Assembly (NCBI RefSeq): GCF_937128415.1
Contig: NZ_CAKZMJ010000027.1
Span: 27,501-91,500 of the forward strand
DNA length: 64,000 nucleotides
Source: an uncultured Caldilinea sp.
GTDB taxonomy: Bacteria > Chloroflexota > Anaerolineae > Caldilineales > Caldilineaceae
Reading direction: 5' to 3'
Below the pieces are notes generated by a model, which saw only the letters and a list, made by a program, of their open reading frames with translations, was not told where the DNA came from and ran no database searches. Below are positions 1 through 18,195 of the stretch, one piece after another; within the stretch, counting starts at the first letter, position 1, and each line of letters opens with the position of its first letter. Both the position numbers and the translations under genes were made by a program.

Positions 1-1
1 C

Positions 2-85
2 GCCGCCGAGATCGTGCACATGGCCCGCACTCACCAACGCGGCAATGGTCATGGAGCGCAGCGCCTGCTGCAATTCAAGGAGTGA
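2..85 (+). CDS. 2-oxoacid:ferredoxin oxidoreductase alpha subunit, C-terminal end (partial)
   Basis: Only the last 27 codons are in the window; the frame beginning at base 2 stays open to TGA at 83-85. The readable tail (…HMARTHQRGNGHG…) looks like the C-terminus of the alpha chain of a VorB/KorA-type 2-oxoacid:acceptor oxidoreductase. The assignment leans mainly on context: the next two genes are the TPP-binding beta and the gamma subunits of such an enzyme, and the beta start follows after 6 bases, so these are surely one operon. The substrate (2-oxoisovalerate, 2-oxoglutarate or pyruvate) cannot be told from this fragment. Confidence 0.6.
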   Translation, partial: AAEIVHMARTHQRGNGHGAQRLLQFKE

Positions 86-91
86 CGCAGT

Positions 92-901
92 ATGACGACC
101 TTGTCTTTGGAAGCCCCCCTGCGTGAAGTCTCGGCGCCGCCGCAGATGGAAATCGTCTACGCGCCCCCTGCGGCGTTGGCGGACGTGCCCATGCACTATT
201 GCCCTGGCTGCTCCCACGGCGCCATCCATCGCCTGATCGCCGAAGTCGTCGACGAGCTGGCGATCCGGGAGCGCACACTCTGCGTGGCGCCGGTGGGCTG
301 TGCGGTCTTCGCCTACAAATACTTCAATTTCGACAGCTGTGAGGCGGCGCACGGCCGCGCGCCGGCGATGGCGACCGGCCTGAAGCGCGTTCTGCCCGAC
401 CGCATCATCTTCACCTATCAGGGCGACGGCGATCTCGCCAGCATTGGCGCCAACGAGATTCTACACGCCTCCTTACGCGGAGAGCCGATCAGCGTGATCT
501 TCGTCAACAACGCCGTCTACGGCATGACCGGCGGTCAGATGGCGCCGACGACCTTGGTCGGGATGAAGACGACCTCCTCCCCTCTGGGCCGCGATCCGCT
601 GACGCAGGGGCGTCCCATCCATATCACCGAAATGCTGGCGACGATCCCAGGCGTCGCCTACGCCGTGCGTCGGTCCATGCATTCGGCGGCGGAAATACGC
701 AAGACGAAAAAGGCCATTCGGCTGGCGTTTCAGGCGCAACTGCAAGGGCTAGGGCTCAGCATCGTCGAAGTCCTGGCGGCCTGTCCGACCAACTGGCGGC
801 TGACGCCCATCGAAGCGCTCGACTTTATTCGCGATCGGATGTTGCCGGAATATCCTATAGGAGATTTTAAGGTGGATGAGAGGTTGAGGGAGAAGGGTTG
901 A
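92..901 (+). CDS. 2-oxoacid:ferredoxin oxidoreductase, TPP-binding beta subunit
   Basis: A 269-residue protein of the TPP-binding subunit family that decarboxylates a 2-oxoacid and passes electrons to ferredoxin. Visible features are the N-terminal CPGC motif (about residue 34), the TPP/Mg motif GDGDLASIGANE followed about 25 residues on by NNAVYGMTGGQ, and a C-terminal ACPTNW motif. Length fits the short beta subunits of VorA/KorB enzymes, which lack a fused ferredoxin domain. The start ATG at 92 lies just after the stop of the alpha gene, with AAGGAG at 77-82 as the ribosome site. Neighbours alpha and gamma make a three-subunit enzyme. The GGQMAPT motif resembles branched-chain (2-oxoisovalerate) enzymes, but I would not fix the substrate. 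Confidence 0.9.
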   Translation: MTTLSLEAPLREVSAPPQMEIVYAPPAALADVPMHYCPGCSHGAIHRLIAEVVDELAIRERTLCVAPVGCAVFAYKYFNFDSCEAAHGRAPAMATGLKRVLPDRIIFTYQGDGDLASIGANEILHASLRGEPISVIFVNNAVYGMTGGQMAPTTLVGMKTTSSPLGRDPLTQGRPIHITEMLATIPGVAYAVRRSMHSAAEIRKTKKAIRLAFQAQLQGLGLSIVEVLAACPTNWRLTPIEALDFIRDRMLPEYPIGDFKVDERLREKG

Positions 902-954
902 GGCTTAACCGGTCGGCAAGCTTCGGGCTTCAGCACCTTCAAGGAGAGCCGTGT

Positions 955-1512
955 ATGGAAACGTCGATCATCATTTCGGGCTTTGGCGGCCAGGGCGCCT
1001 TGTTCGCCGGACAGGTGCTGGCGCACGCCGCCATGGAGAGCGGCAAAGAAGTGACGTGGATTCCGTCCTACGGACCGGAGATGCGCGGAGGAACGGCGCA
1101 TTGCACCGTGGTGATCGGCGATGAACCCATTGGCTCGCCGCTGGTGCGCAACCCCCACTGTGTGATCGCCATGAACCTGCCCTCGGTCGACAAATACGAG
1201 CCGCTCGTGGCGGTCGGCGGGCGCCTTCTTTACGACAGCACGCTGGTCAAACGGCCGCTGCATCGCACCGACATCCTGGGCGTAGCCATCCCTGCGCACG
1301 ACATCGCCCTGCGCTGCGGCAGCCAGCAACTGGTCAACATCGCCATGCTTGGGGCGCTGCTGGCGCTCTGTCCGCTGGTGGAGCTGGCGGCTGTGGAGCA
1401 GGCGTTGCGCACCCACCTTCCCGATCGCCACGCGGAGCTCCTGCGGCCCAACATCCTGGCGCTGCACGCAGGCGCCGCGTACATTCGAGAGCAGCGCATT
1501 GCAATGAGCTGA
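955..1512 (+). CDS. 2-oxoacid:acceptor oxidoreductase gamma subunit
   Basis: A 185-residue gamma subunit (POR/VOR gamma family). It opens with the family motif IIISGFGGQGALFAGQVLA and has the SYGPEMRGGTAHCTV segment at about residues 33-48, both typical of the domain. It completes the alpha-beta-gamma set begun at the window edge. The frame is open from 898, overlapping the end of the beta gene, but ATG 955 is preferred because AAGGAG at 941-946 sits 8 bases upstream and the protein then starts where the family starts. It is the last gene of the operon: a promoter for nusA follows about 50 bases later. Confidence 0.9.
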   Translation: METSIIISGFGGQGALFAGQVLAHAAMESGKEVTWIPSYGPEMRGGTAHCTVVIGDEPIGSPLVRNPHCVIAMNLPSVDKYEPLVAVGGRLLYDSTLVKRPLHRTDILGVAIPAHDIALRCGSQQLVNIAMLGALLALCPLVELAAVEQALRTHLPDRHAELLRPNILALHAGAAYIREQRIAMS

Positions 1513-1560
1513 CCGCAAGGCGACGCTTGCCGGGAAATTTTTTGCGCCCTTCCGCCAGAC

Positions 1561-1589
1561 TTGCATCTATAAGAATCTTATGATATAGT
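1561..1589 (+). promoter_or_regulatory. Sigma70-type promoter for the nusA operon
   Basis: TTGCAT (1561-1566), 17-base spacer, TATAGT (1584-1589). The spacing is ideal and the surrounding DNA is unusually AT-rich for this window. Transcription would begin near 1596, leaving a leader of roughly 130 bases before nusA. No other gene-start explanation competes for it. Confidence 0.6.
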
Positions 1590-1655
1590 TTTGGCAGTGC
1601 GAACCGCTTGTCGTCTCGTGTGAGAAGCGGTGATGGAGTGGAGTTGAGTGAAGTT

Positions 1656-1687
<32 letters not shown>

Positions 1688-1723
1688 GTAAGGGGCAAAA
1701 GCGGAGAAAAGAGCAGAACGAGT

Positions 1724-3454
<1,731 letters not shown>

Positions 3455-3503
3455 ACGTAGGGATTCCAGGCGTAGGGCGACCGAGTGTCAACGTGAAGCG
3501 CTC

Positions 3504-3552
3504 GAGATGCGGAGACTGAGGCTGTAAATAACCGTCTCGGTTTCTGCATCTC
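3504..3552 (+). other. Hairpin between nusA and ylxR
   Basis: GAGATGC (3504-3510) pairs with GCATCTC (3546-3552), and inside it GAGAC (3512-3516) with GTCTC (3534-3538). There is no T-run, so read-through into ylxR is expected; it may mark an mRNA processing or stability site. Weak support. Confidence 0.3.
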
Positions 3553-3597
3553 AACCTGATGTGCATTATAATTTAAAAATTGGGATGAGTTACGGCT

Positions 3598-3915
3598 ATG
3601 AAGCATACGCCGATCCGCACCTGCATCGGATGTCGTCAGACGCAGAGTAAGCGCTCTTTGATCCGTCTGGTGCGCACAGCGGATGGGGTCGTCGTGGATC
3701 CGACAGGCAAACGCGCCGGTCGTGGGGCCTATGTGCATGCGGAGCGTTCCTGTTGGGAAGCAGCCCTCAAGGGCGGTCAGCTTGAGCGAGCGCTGCGCAC
3801 CAAGATCGACGCCGAAACTCGAGCCATGCTCGCTCAAGAACTGAATCGTCTGACAGGCGCAGAGGCCGATGGCGTTGCGCAGGAAGGCGAAAGGCGTGCT
3901 GCAAACGCCAAATGA
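3598..3915 (+). CDS. ylxR: YlxR family RNA-binding protein (DUF448/RnpM)
   Basis: A 105-residue basic protein of the YlxR family, small RNA-binding proteins encoded between nusA and infB in many bacteria; a member in Bacillus binds RNase P RNA. The family signature is clear: RTCIGCRQTQSKRSLIRLV at residues 7-25, and RGAYVH at about 42-47 followed by a conserved Cys. The C-terminal 20 residues are a polar tail. The position after nusA and before infB is the standard gene order. The companion L7Ae-like gene (ylxQ) normally next in line is missing. Confidence 0.9.
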   Translation: MKHTPIRTCIGCRQTQSKRSLIRLVRTADGVVVDPTGKRAGRGAYVHAERSCWEAALKGGQLERALRTKIDAETRAMLAQELNRLTGAEADGVAQEGERRAANAK

Positions 3916-4373
3916 AGAGGAAGTAATCATTGCAAACGAACAAGTTGGCGTGAGATTGCGACCATGAAACGCAAGACAACGGTGTCCTCAGAGGCAGACG
4001 AGTCATGATCGCTGGTAAAACAGCCATGATGCACGGCGGCGGGTGGATGCATGAGGCGAACCAGGCGATGACTGGCGCGAGGGTGAGTATGGAATCAACC
4101 AGGTGATCGGCCGCTCTCGCCCCTAACGGTTTTCCGCTTTCTCCTCATCTTCGTCCTCTCAACGCAAACGCCCCTGCCTCTAGCGACATTTGCGGATCGA
4201 CGCACATCACCCATACGCTGCAACTTTGCTTGTTGTCTTCGGGCGCGGCTGAGAGACGCCTTCGCCTCGAAGCAGCAAAGCCAACGCCACGTGAGGCGTA
4301 CACTATCAACATTTTATTTTCAATCGATGATCTGAAACCATCGATGCAATTTTCAACCCTGTGTTAGGGCAGG
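3916..4373. other. Long gap between ylxR and infB, no convincing gene
   Basis: 458 bases in an otherwise tight operon. It holds only very short frames (M…14 codons at 3964-4008 and, overlapping its stop by ATGA, 34 codons at 4005-4106) without family resemblance. A small inverted repeat, ATCGATG (4323-4329) and CATCGAT (4339-4345), sits just before infB. In other bacteria ylxQ lies here. I see no good promoter, though the AT-rich stretch around 4305-4325 could hold one. Confidence 0.4.
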
Positions 4374-6383
<2,010 letters not shown>

Positions 6384-6487
6384 GCGGATGAGATCGGAAG
6401 ATGAAGGTTGGAGGTGGAGAGCGGGAGGTGGATGGAGCGCCTATCTCCCTTCTTGCTCCCATAACGATGAAGATAGGCGGTGTTCTT

Positions 6488-6865
<378 letters not shown>

Positions 6866-6902
6866 GGCGCCCGCCTCGCGCCAATTCGCCGAATCGAAGT
6901 TC

Positions 6903-6944
6903 AAGCAGCACGGAGCGTCGAAGTGCTCCGTGCTGCTTTTTTTT
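6903..6944 (+). terminator. Rho-independent terminator after rbfA
   Basis: AGCAGCACGGAGC (6904-6916) pairs perfectly with GCTCCGTGCTGCT (6925-6937) around an 8-base loop, extended by an A-T pair, and runs directly into eight T (6937-6944). This is the best terminator in the window and fixes the end of the nusA operon. Confidence 0.95.
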
Positions 6945-7091
6945 GACAACCGTCCCTCTATAGCGATGTCATCCGCCCCTGTACAGTTTCTTCCACCTTT
7001 CTTAAAGTAACAACAGTCGAAACCACGATCAGGGGGCAGGCTGGACTTCATCGGCCGTTGCGCTTCCTGCGAGGCTGGAAGGAACAAAACC

Positions 7092-9284
<2,193 letters not shown>

Positions 9285-9308
9285 CCTCCTCACGGGGTCG
9301 ATCAGGGC

Positions 9309-9431
9309 GTGCGGCTGCGAGCCGCACCTACGATGTTTCCTTCTCCCCTCTCCCGCTCTTGGGAGAGGGGGCCAGGGGGTGAGGGCCTGCCTTGACCCAT
9401 CGAGAACATGCGGCTGCGAGCCGCACCTACG
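9309..9431. repeat. Composite REP-like element (copy 1)
   Basis: Palindrome GCGGCTGCGAGCCGC with a CACCTACG tail (9309-9332), then a C-rich/G-rich inverted repeat CTCCC…GGGAG and GTGAGGGCC (9341-9391), then a second palindrome with the same tail (9410-9431). The same three-part order recurs at 41020-41181. Noncoding; lies in the 373-base gap after the AAR-like gene. Confidence 0.75.
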
Positions 9432-9448
9432 AAAAATCATCATTGCTC

Positions 9449-9473
9449 CGTAGGCGCTGCTCGTAGCAGCGCC
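9449..9473 (-). repeat. REP-like palindrome, reverse orientation
   Basis: Read on the minus strand: GGCGCTGCTACGAGCAGCGCCTACG. The stem sequence differs from its neighbours (GCGCTGCT/AGCAGCGC) but the layout, an ACGAG centre and a CCTACG tail, is the same. Confidence 0.65.
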
Positions 9474-9510
9474 ATCTCAGTTTTTCCACGGCGAGTGTGT
9501 CTGTCAAGAA

Positions 9511-9534
9511 CGTGCGGCTGCGAGCCGCACCTCC
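9511..9534 (+). repeat. REP-like palindrome
   Basis: GTGCGGCTGCGAGCCGCAC followed by CTCC instead of CTACG. The upstream flank CAAGAACGTGCGG matches the flank of the copy at 9410. The rest of the gap to the next gene (9535-9657) shows only a faint further copy near 9560. Confidence 0.65.
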
Positions 9535-9657
9535 AACAGGCCGCCGTCATTGCGTGAGCGTTGCTCGTCGCTGCGCTTCCCCGATTTGCCCGCAAAAGGC
9601 GGATCGACGTTACAATAAACTCCAAAGAATCAAACCCATCGCATGAAAGGTCTTGCT

Positions 9658-12357
<2,700 letters not shown>

Positions 12358-12407
12358 GGACCCGGCGGTTGAGCTGCTATGCGGCGCCGGAGGCGTGACC
12401 TGCTGCG

Positions 12408-13469
<1,062 letters not shown>

Positions 13470-13470
13470 T

Positions 13471-13502
<32 letters not shown>

Positions 13503-13530
13503 CATTGATCGCTCAGGACATCGTACCATC

Positions 13531-14043
13531 ATGATCGCTCAGCCCGATAACCTGCCGGACGATCAGATCGAGGTCTGGCAACAGGCGGTCGAACATTTCG
13601 AGCGCGGCTATCGTATGCAGGTGCAAGGAGACATTGCGGCCGCCATCCGTGAGTACAAATTGTCGATCCGCTTTTACCCGACCGCCGAGGCGTACACGTT
13701 TTTGGGGTGGGCCTATGCCCACCTGCAACTCTATGACGAGGCGATCGCAGCGTGCAAGCTTGCCATTGAAACCGACCCTGCGTTCGGCAACCCCTACAAC
13801 GACATCGGCGCCTATCTGATTGAACTGGAGCGCACTGAGGAGGCAATTCCCTGGCTGGAGCAGGCGCTGACCGCGCCGCGCTATGAGGCGCGCGTCTTTG
13901 CGTTTTTCAACCTGGGCCGCGCGTATGAACAGCTTGGCGACCTGCGCCTGGCGCTGGAGTATTACCAGGCGGCTGTGCAAAACTATCCAGACTATCGCCC
14001 GGCGACGGAGGCGATGCAGCGCCTGTTGGGAAAAATGAATTGA
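13531..14043 (+). CDS. TPR repeat protein
   Basis: 170 residues made almost wholly of tetratricopeptide repeats: about four units can be followed (EHFERGYRMQVQGDIAAAIREY, AYTFLGWAYAHLQLYDEAI, NPYNDIGAYLIELERTEEAI, FAFFNLGRAYEQLGDLRLAL), each with the usual small-residue positions 8, 20 and 27. No signal peptide, so likely cytosolic; role is presumably protein binding. The frame is open far upstream over the lipoprotein gene's 5' end, but ATG 13531 is the first that leaves the divergent gene untouched. Start support is weak (AGGA 12 bases upstream). Its stop is 12 bases from the convergent oxidoreductase. Confidence 0.8.
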   Translation: MIAQPDNLPDDQIEVWQQAVEHFERGYRMQVQGDIAAAIREYKLSIRFYPTAEAYTFLGWAYAHLQLYDEAIAACKLAIETDPAFGNPYNDIGAYLIELERTEEAIPWLEQALTAPRYEARVFAFFNLGRAYEQLGDLRLALEYYQAAVQNYPDYRPATEAMQRLLGKMN

Positions 14044-14055
14044 TCGTTGCTGAGG

Positions 14056-15213
14056 CTATCGTCCCACCGCGGTGACGAGAGATTGTGTTTCGCCTGACGC
14101 GATCGCCCGACGCGCGGCCTCGATGATTTCGACCACGTGACGAGCCTGTTCGCCGCTGGCGCGGCAGGGACGATCTTCCACAATTGCATCCACCAGCTCC
14201 ATTATATCGACGTAAAGATGAGGCTCCTCGATTGCCAGGTGCGCCGGGGTGAGATAGGAGCAGTCGGACAAAGGGGTGATTTCCTCGGTGAACCCGCCGT
14301 CGGCGACCGCCCAGGAGCCGCCCCGCCGAACGACAAAACGCGTGGGATAACCGCTGGCGCTATGGACTTCGGTCACTTCAAGCGCACCTTGGGTTCCGTA
14401 GACGCCCAGCCCGCCCCAGGGATTCATGCGGCTGCCGACGCAATCTGAACCCACGGCCACAGCCAGCGCGCCGCTGCTGAACTCCATCAACACAACATTG
14501 TTGTCTTCCACTTCGATATCGATCGTGCGATTGCGCCAGGTGCGCTGGGGCATGATTTTGTTGCCCAGAGCGGTCACGCGGCGCACCGATCCAAGCACGC
14601 TGGTCGCCAACTGAAGCGCGTAGACGGTCACGTCGGGCAATGGGCCGGCGCCGGCGCGGTAATACCAGGTGGGATCGATGGCGCTGAGCGCTCCCTCACC
14701 ACGACGGATGGGTTCGTATTCGTGACCGAAGCCCAGCGTGTAGGTGTAGCCAATCGCCACCCGACCCAGCGCGCCGCTCTCCACGACGTTGCGCATCTTG
14801 GCCGTCGATGGAAAAAGATCGAAGCCCGGTGCAGCGGCCAGTTTCACGTTCATCCGATCGCGCGCGGCGAGCAAGGCGTCGGCCTCGGCCAGCGTCGTCG
14901 TCATCGCCTTTTGAATGTAGACATGCTTACCGGCCTGGATGGCGCGCATTGCGTGCTCGAAGTGTTGTTGGATTGGTGTGATCACCAACACGAGATCGAC
15001 GTCGCTCTGCGCCAACATGGCGTCGATGTCCGTATACCATGCCGGGACGCCCCACTTCTCCGCAGATTGCGCAGCGCGCTCGGCGACGGCGTCGACGACG
15101 GCGACGAGCTGTACACGCGCTTTTGCATCCTCGACGCTCAAGTGAGGCAAGACGCCGCGCTGCGACACACTTCCACAACCGATCAACGCTGCGCGCAAGG
15201 GAAGAATGCTCAT
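14056..15213 (-). CDS. Gfo/Idh/MocA family oxidoreductase (third in operon end)
   Basis: 385-residue NAD(P)-dependent sugar or inositol dehydrogenase-like protein. N-terminal Rossmann fold (ALIGCGSVSQRGVLP) and C-terminal alpha/beta domain with YYRAGAGPLPDVTVYALQ. The catalytic EKP motif is replaced by QKA (HVYIQKAMTTT), keeping the lysine but losing Glu and Pro, unlike the two paralogues at 15243 and 21568. ATG 15213 has AAGGAG 8 bases upstream. It is the last gene of the nine-gene GntR-controlled operon, so probably oxidises or epimerises the imported sugar or a derivative; the substrate is not visible. Confidence 0.85.
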   Translation of the reverse strand: MSILPLRAALIGCGSVSQRGVLPHLSVEDAKARVQLVAVVDAVAERAAQSAEKWGVPAWYTDIDAMLAQSDVDLVLVITPIQQHFEHAMRAIQAGKHVYIQKAMTTTLAEADALLAARDRMNVKLAAAPGFDLFPSTAKMRNVVESGALGRVAIGYTYTLGFGHEYEPIRRGEGALSAIDPTWYYRAGAGPLPDVTVYALQLATSVLGSVRRVTALGNKIMPQRTWRNRTIDIEVEDNNVVLMEFSSGALAVAVGSDCVGSRMNPWGGLGVYGTQGALEVTEVHSASGYPTRFVVRRGGSWAVADGGFTEEITPLSDCSYLTPAHLAIEEPHLYVDIMELVDAIVEDRPCRASGEQARHVVEIIEAARRAIASGETQSLVTAVGR

Positions 15214-15242
15214 ATCGTCAACTCCTTCAATATCTCCAGTGA

Positions 15243-16316
15243 TCAGGGACCGATCTCGACCATGCGTCCGGTGCGCGACGACTCCACTGCGGCCTCGATT
15301 ACGCGCAGCACGTGTGCAGCCCGGTCGAGAGTCAGTTGAGGTGAGCAACGACCTTCAATGCAATCCAGCAAATGCATGACGCCAAGGATATGGTCGGGGC
15401 CGGCGCTGCGGCCAGGGTCCGCGTCGGGGAAAGGCGGTGCAACTGTTCTCCAATCGCACCCGCGGCTTAGCACGTCCACCGGTTTTTGCACGTAGATCGG
15501 GTCGAAGGCGATGGTGCCCGCCAACCCATGCAGCTCGAGCGGCGGACAACGCGTATCGACGACCACGGCGTTGGCGGCGACGCTGGCAATGCAGCCGCCC
15601 CCAAAGTCGAGGAGCAGCTGCCAGTGATCGTCGGCCTCGACCGGCACGCGCAGCCCGGCGTGCGGCCCTTCGGTCACGATGAAGCTCTCCTGCACTTTGG
15701 TCACCATCGCAACGACGCGTCGCACCGGCCCGAAGAGGGTCGTCAATGTGTGTAAGGGATAGACGCCCATATCCATCATCGGCCCTGCGCCGGCGGCGAA
15801 AAAGGGGGTGGGGTCGGAGAAGTACCCAGGCCACGGCGGCACGCCCCAATGGCCGTAGCCGCGCGCCGAGTAGATCGGTCCGATGGCGCCTTCCTTGACC
15901 AGACGCGCTACATATTGCATCTGCGGGAAGAGGCGGATGCTTGGCGCGCAGAGCGCATGCAGGCCGCGCGCCTGCGCTAGCTCCGCCAACTGTTTTGCAG
16001 CGCGAGAGCTGCTCGCCACCGGCTTTTCGCTGTAGAGGTGTCGTCCAGATTCAAGGATGGCAAGGTTGGTCTGGTCGTGCAGGGGAATGGGCGTCAGGTT
16101 AATCACTGCGTCGGCCTCGCTTTCGGCCAACATGCGGCGATAGTCGGTGTAGCCATGAGGGATGGCGTAGCGATGCATCGCCTCTTGCATGCGCGTGGTG
16201 GAGCGGGTACACACAGCGACGAGCTCGGCGCGATCGGCCACGCGATGGAATTCAGGCAAATAGTCGCGCTGCGCTACGTCCCCACAGCCAAGCAGCGCCA
16301 GCTTGATTTTGCTCAT
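15243..16316 (-). CDS. Gfo/Idh/MocA family oxidoreductase
   Basis: 357 residues. Rossmann motif LALLGCGDVAQRDYLP at the N-terminus, intact EKP motif (LYSEKPVASS, about residue 95), and the C-terminal fold with GAGPMMDMGVYPLHTL. Members use NAD(P) to oxidise sugars, inositols or their glycosides. It lies 29 bases before the next oxidoreductase and 6 bases after the permease gene, so is translated from the same message. Being adjacent to a second family member in one operon suggests paired oxidation and reduction steps, as in retro-aldol or epimerisation pathways; that is inference. Confidence 0.88.
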   Translation of the reverse strand: MSKIKLALLGCGDVAQRDYLPEFHRVADRAELVAVCTRSTTRMQEAMHRYAIPHGYTDYRRMLAESEADAVINLTPIPLHDQTNLAILESGRHLYSEKPVASSSRAAKQLAELAQARGLHALCAPSIRLFPQMQYVARLVKEGAIGPIYSARGYGHWGVPPWPGYFSDPTPFFAAGAGPMMDMGVYPLHTLTTLFGPVRRVVAMVTKVQESFIVTEGPHAGLRVPVEADDHWQLLLDFGGGCIASVAANAVVVDTRCPPLELHGLAGTIAFDPIYVQKPVDVLSRGCDWRTVAPPFPDADPGRSAGPDHILGVMHLLDCIEGRCSPQLTLDRAAHVLRVIEAAVESSRTGRMVEIGP

Positions 16317-16322
16317 CGTCGA

Positions 16323-17195
16323 TCATCCCTTCAGGCCGGTCAGGGTCACACCCTCGATAAAATAACGCTGCAGGACAAAAAAGGCCGCAATGAGCGGAAT
16401 CGTGATCGCCAGCGCAGCCGCAGTGATGAGGTTCCACTGGAGGGCAAAACGTGTGCGAAACGCATAGAGGCCGATGGACAAGGGGTAGCGGCTCGAATCG
16501 TCCAGGTAGAGCAACGGCCCCAAAAAATCGTTCCATGCGTAGATGAAATTGAAGATCGCCACCACGATCAAAGCCGGCTTCACCAACGGAACCATGATCC
16601 GCCACAGAATCAGAAAATCGCCCGCGCCATCGACGTAAGCAGCATCGCTCAACTCAACAGGGATCGTGAGCATAAACTGGCGCAGCAGAAAGATGTTGAA
16701 GGCGCTTCCAAAAAAGTAGGGAATGATCAACGGCGCGTAGGTGCCGACCAATCCCATGCGTTGAAACAGCACGTAGGTGGGGATCAGCGTGACGACCCCC
16801 GGCAAAAGCAGCGTCGCCAGCGTAATGCCGAAAAGCAAATCTCGACCCGTGAAGCGCATCCGCGCAAATGCATAGGCCACCACCGCCGATGAAACGACCG
16901 TGCCAATCGTAGAGGTGACGCAATAGAAAAGCGTGTTCCCCATCAATCTCCAAAAAGGAAAGGCCGGCGAAGTCAAGGCTGCAACATAGTTCTCCCATTG
17001 CGGCGGCTGCGGCCACCAGATCGGCGGAATCGTAAGAATTTGATCGAGCGGCTTGATCGAGGTGACGAAGAGCCACCACAGAGGAATCAAGAACAGGAGG
17101 GAGATGGAGAACAACAGCCCATGGACAACCCCTTGGCCCAGCAGCTTCTGCACTTTCATTGCGTTTGATCTCTGTCCCTTATAGACGCCGGTCAT
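16323..17195 (-). CDS. Sugar ABC transporter permease, MalG/UgpE type
   Basis: About 290 residues with six predicted membrane helices, first at VVHGLLFSISLLFLIPLWWL. The cytoplasmic EAA-type loop reads DAAYVDGAGDFLILWRIMVP, the ATPase-docking site. Size and C-terminal ending (…LQRYFIEGVTLTGLKG) match CUT1-family inner-membrane permeases. With the permease at 17209 and the SBP at 18196 it forms an importer for a mono- or oligosaccharide. No ATPase gene is nearby, so a shared MsmK-type ATPase elsewhere must serve it. ATG 17195 has GAGAGG upstream; upstream in-frame codons overlap the preceding gene. Confidence 0.92.
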   Translation of the reverse strand: MTGVYKGQRSNAMKVQKLLGQGVVHGLLFSISLLFLIPLWWLFVTSIKPLDQILTIPPIWWPQPPQWENYVAALTSPAFPFWRLMGNTLFYCVTSTIGTVVSSAVVAYAFARMRFTGRDLLFGITLATLLLPGVVTLIPTYVLFQRMGLVGTYAPLIIPYFFGSAFNIFLLRQFMLTIPVELSDAAYVDGAGDFLILWRIMVPLVKPALIVVAIFNFIYAWNDFLGPLLYLDDSSRYPLSIGLYAFRTRFALQWNLITAAALAITIPLIAAFFVLQRYFIEGVTLTGLKG

Positions 17196-17208
17196 CCCTT
17201 CCTCTCGA

Positions 17209-18123
17209 TCAGCGCGGCGAAGCGCCCTCATAATGCACCCATTCCCTGGAGGAGCGAACCAGGATCAGCGTCAACACCACCAACACCAAAAAAAGCACGA
17301 CCGCCATCGCCGAAGCATATCCCATCGCAAAGTAGCTGAACCCTTGCCGATAGAGATGCACCATGTAGACCAGCATCGAGTTAAGCGGACCGGCCGGGCT
17401 GGCGCCGCTGGCGGAAGCCGTCGCAACGAAGGCGGTGGTGAAGACTTGAAAGGAGGCGATCAGGGTGATCAGCAGATTGAAAAAAATCGTCGGCGTAAGC
17501 AAGGGAATGATGACGCGCCAATATCGTTGCCAGGCATTGGTGCCGTCGATAATGGCGGCTTCGAGCAAAGACTGCGGCACATTCTTCAAGCCTGCCAGGA
17601 AAATTAACATCGGCTGCCCGACCCCTGTCCACAGCGCGATGATGATCAACGACGGCTTCGACCAGGCGACGCTGTACATCCAGCCGAGTTTCGGCAGACC
17701 CACAGCCTCCAGCGCCGCGTTGGCTAACCCTGCGCGCGGGTCCAAAATCAACATCCAGAGCAGCGTCGTCACAACCGCCGGCACCAATGCGGGGAGATAA
17801 AAGGCGGTGCGATAGAAGCCGATCCCGCGTGTGCTCAGATTGAGCAAAGTGGCCAAGAACAGCGCCACGAGCATCTGGAGAGGCACAGAAACGACCGTGT
17901 AATAGAGCGTGTTCCAAACCGCCACCCAGAATAGATCGTCCTTGGTGAACATCACCCGAAAGTTCTCCAACCCAATCCAAACCGGCGGCCTCACAATTGT
18001 ATAGCGCGTCATAGAGAAATAGAACGAGGCCAGCATCGGGTAAGCGGTGAAGACCAACAGCGAGATCAGCCATGGCGATACGAATAAATAGGCGCGCAGA
18101 TTATCGCGAGTCTTGCGGGACAT
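17209..18123 (-). CDS. Sugar ABC transporter permease, MalF/UgpA type
   Basis: 304 residues, six predicted helices, beginning AYLFVSPWLISLLVFTAYPML, the typical first helix of UgpA-like permeases. The ATPase-contact loop contains EAAIIDGTNAW. A GGAGGAGG-like site precedes ATG 18123. Partner of the MalG-type permease 13 bases downstream. It is separated from the SBP gene by a 72-base gap holding a perfect hairpin, which may lower permease expression relative to the SBP. Confidence 0.92.
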   Translation of the reverse strand: MSRKTRDNLRAYLFVSPWLISLLVFTAYPMLASFYFSMTRYTIVRPPVWIGLENFRVMFTKDDLFWVAVWNTLYYTVVSVPLQMLVALFLATLLNLSTRGIGFYRTAFYLPALVPAVVTTLLWMLILDPRAGLANAALEAVGLPKLGWMYSVAWSKPSLIIIALWTGVGQPMLIFLAGLKNVPQSLLEAAIIDGTNAWQRYWRVIIPLLTPTIFFNLLITLIASFQVFTTAFVATASASGASPAGPLNSMLVYMVHLYRQGFSYFAMGYASAMAVVLFLVLVVLTLILVRSSREWVHYEGASPR

Positions 18124-18145
18124 CGACGCCTCCTCCTATGCTCAT

Positions 18146-18178
18146 GTCTTCCTGGAAGCTGGCGGCTTCCAGGAAGAC
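18146..18178. repeat. Perfect 14-bp hairpin between SBP and permease genes
   Basis: GTCTTCCTGGAAGC (18146-18159) pairs with GCTTCCAGGAAGAC (18165-18178) around 5 bases and is followed by GCACCTA. Same style of stem recurs at 45328-45363 and 57255-57292. In this operon it may protect the upstream SBP message or attenuate the permeases. Confidence 0.75.
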
Positions 18179-18195
18179 GCACCTATCCGCAACCA

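Noticed and set aside
3964..4106. Two overlapping mini-genes of 14 and 33 residues
   Set aside because: No ribosome sites, no recognisable sequence, and simple chance explains frames of this length.
4323..4345. ATCGATG/CATCGAT inverted repeat before infB
   Set aside because: Only 7 bases, 9-base loop; not enough to call an operator or terminator.
6943..6971. TTGACA after the rbfA terminator as a promoter for the AAR-like gene
   Set aside because: No -10 box at 16-18 bases; the hexamer arises from the terminator T-run boundary.
9309..9534. Regularly recurring palindromes resembling a CRISPR array
   Set aside because: Spacing is irregular, orientation varies, stem sequences change and the intervals share sequence with another locus; no cas genes are present.
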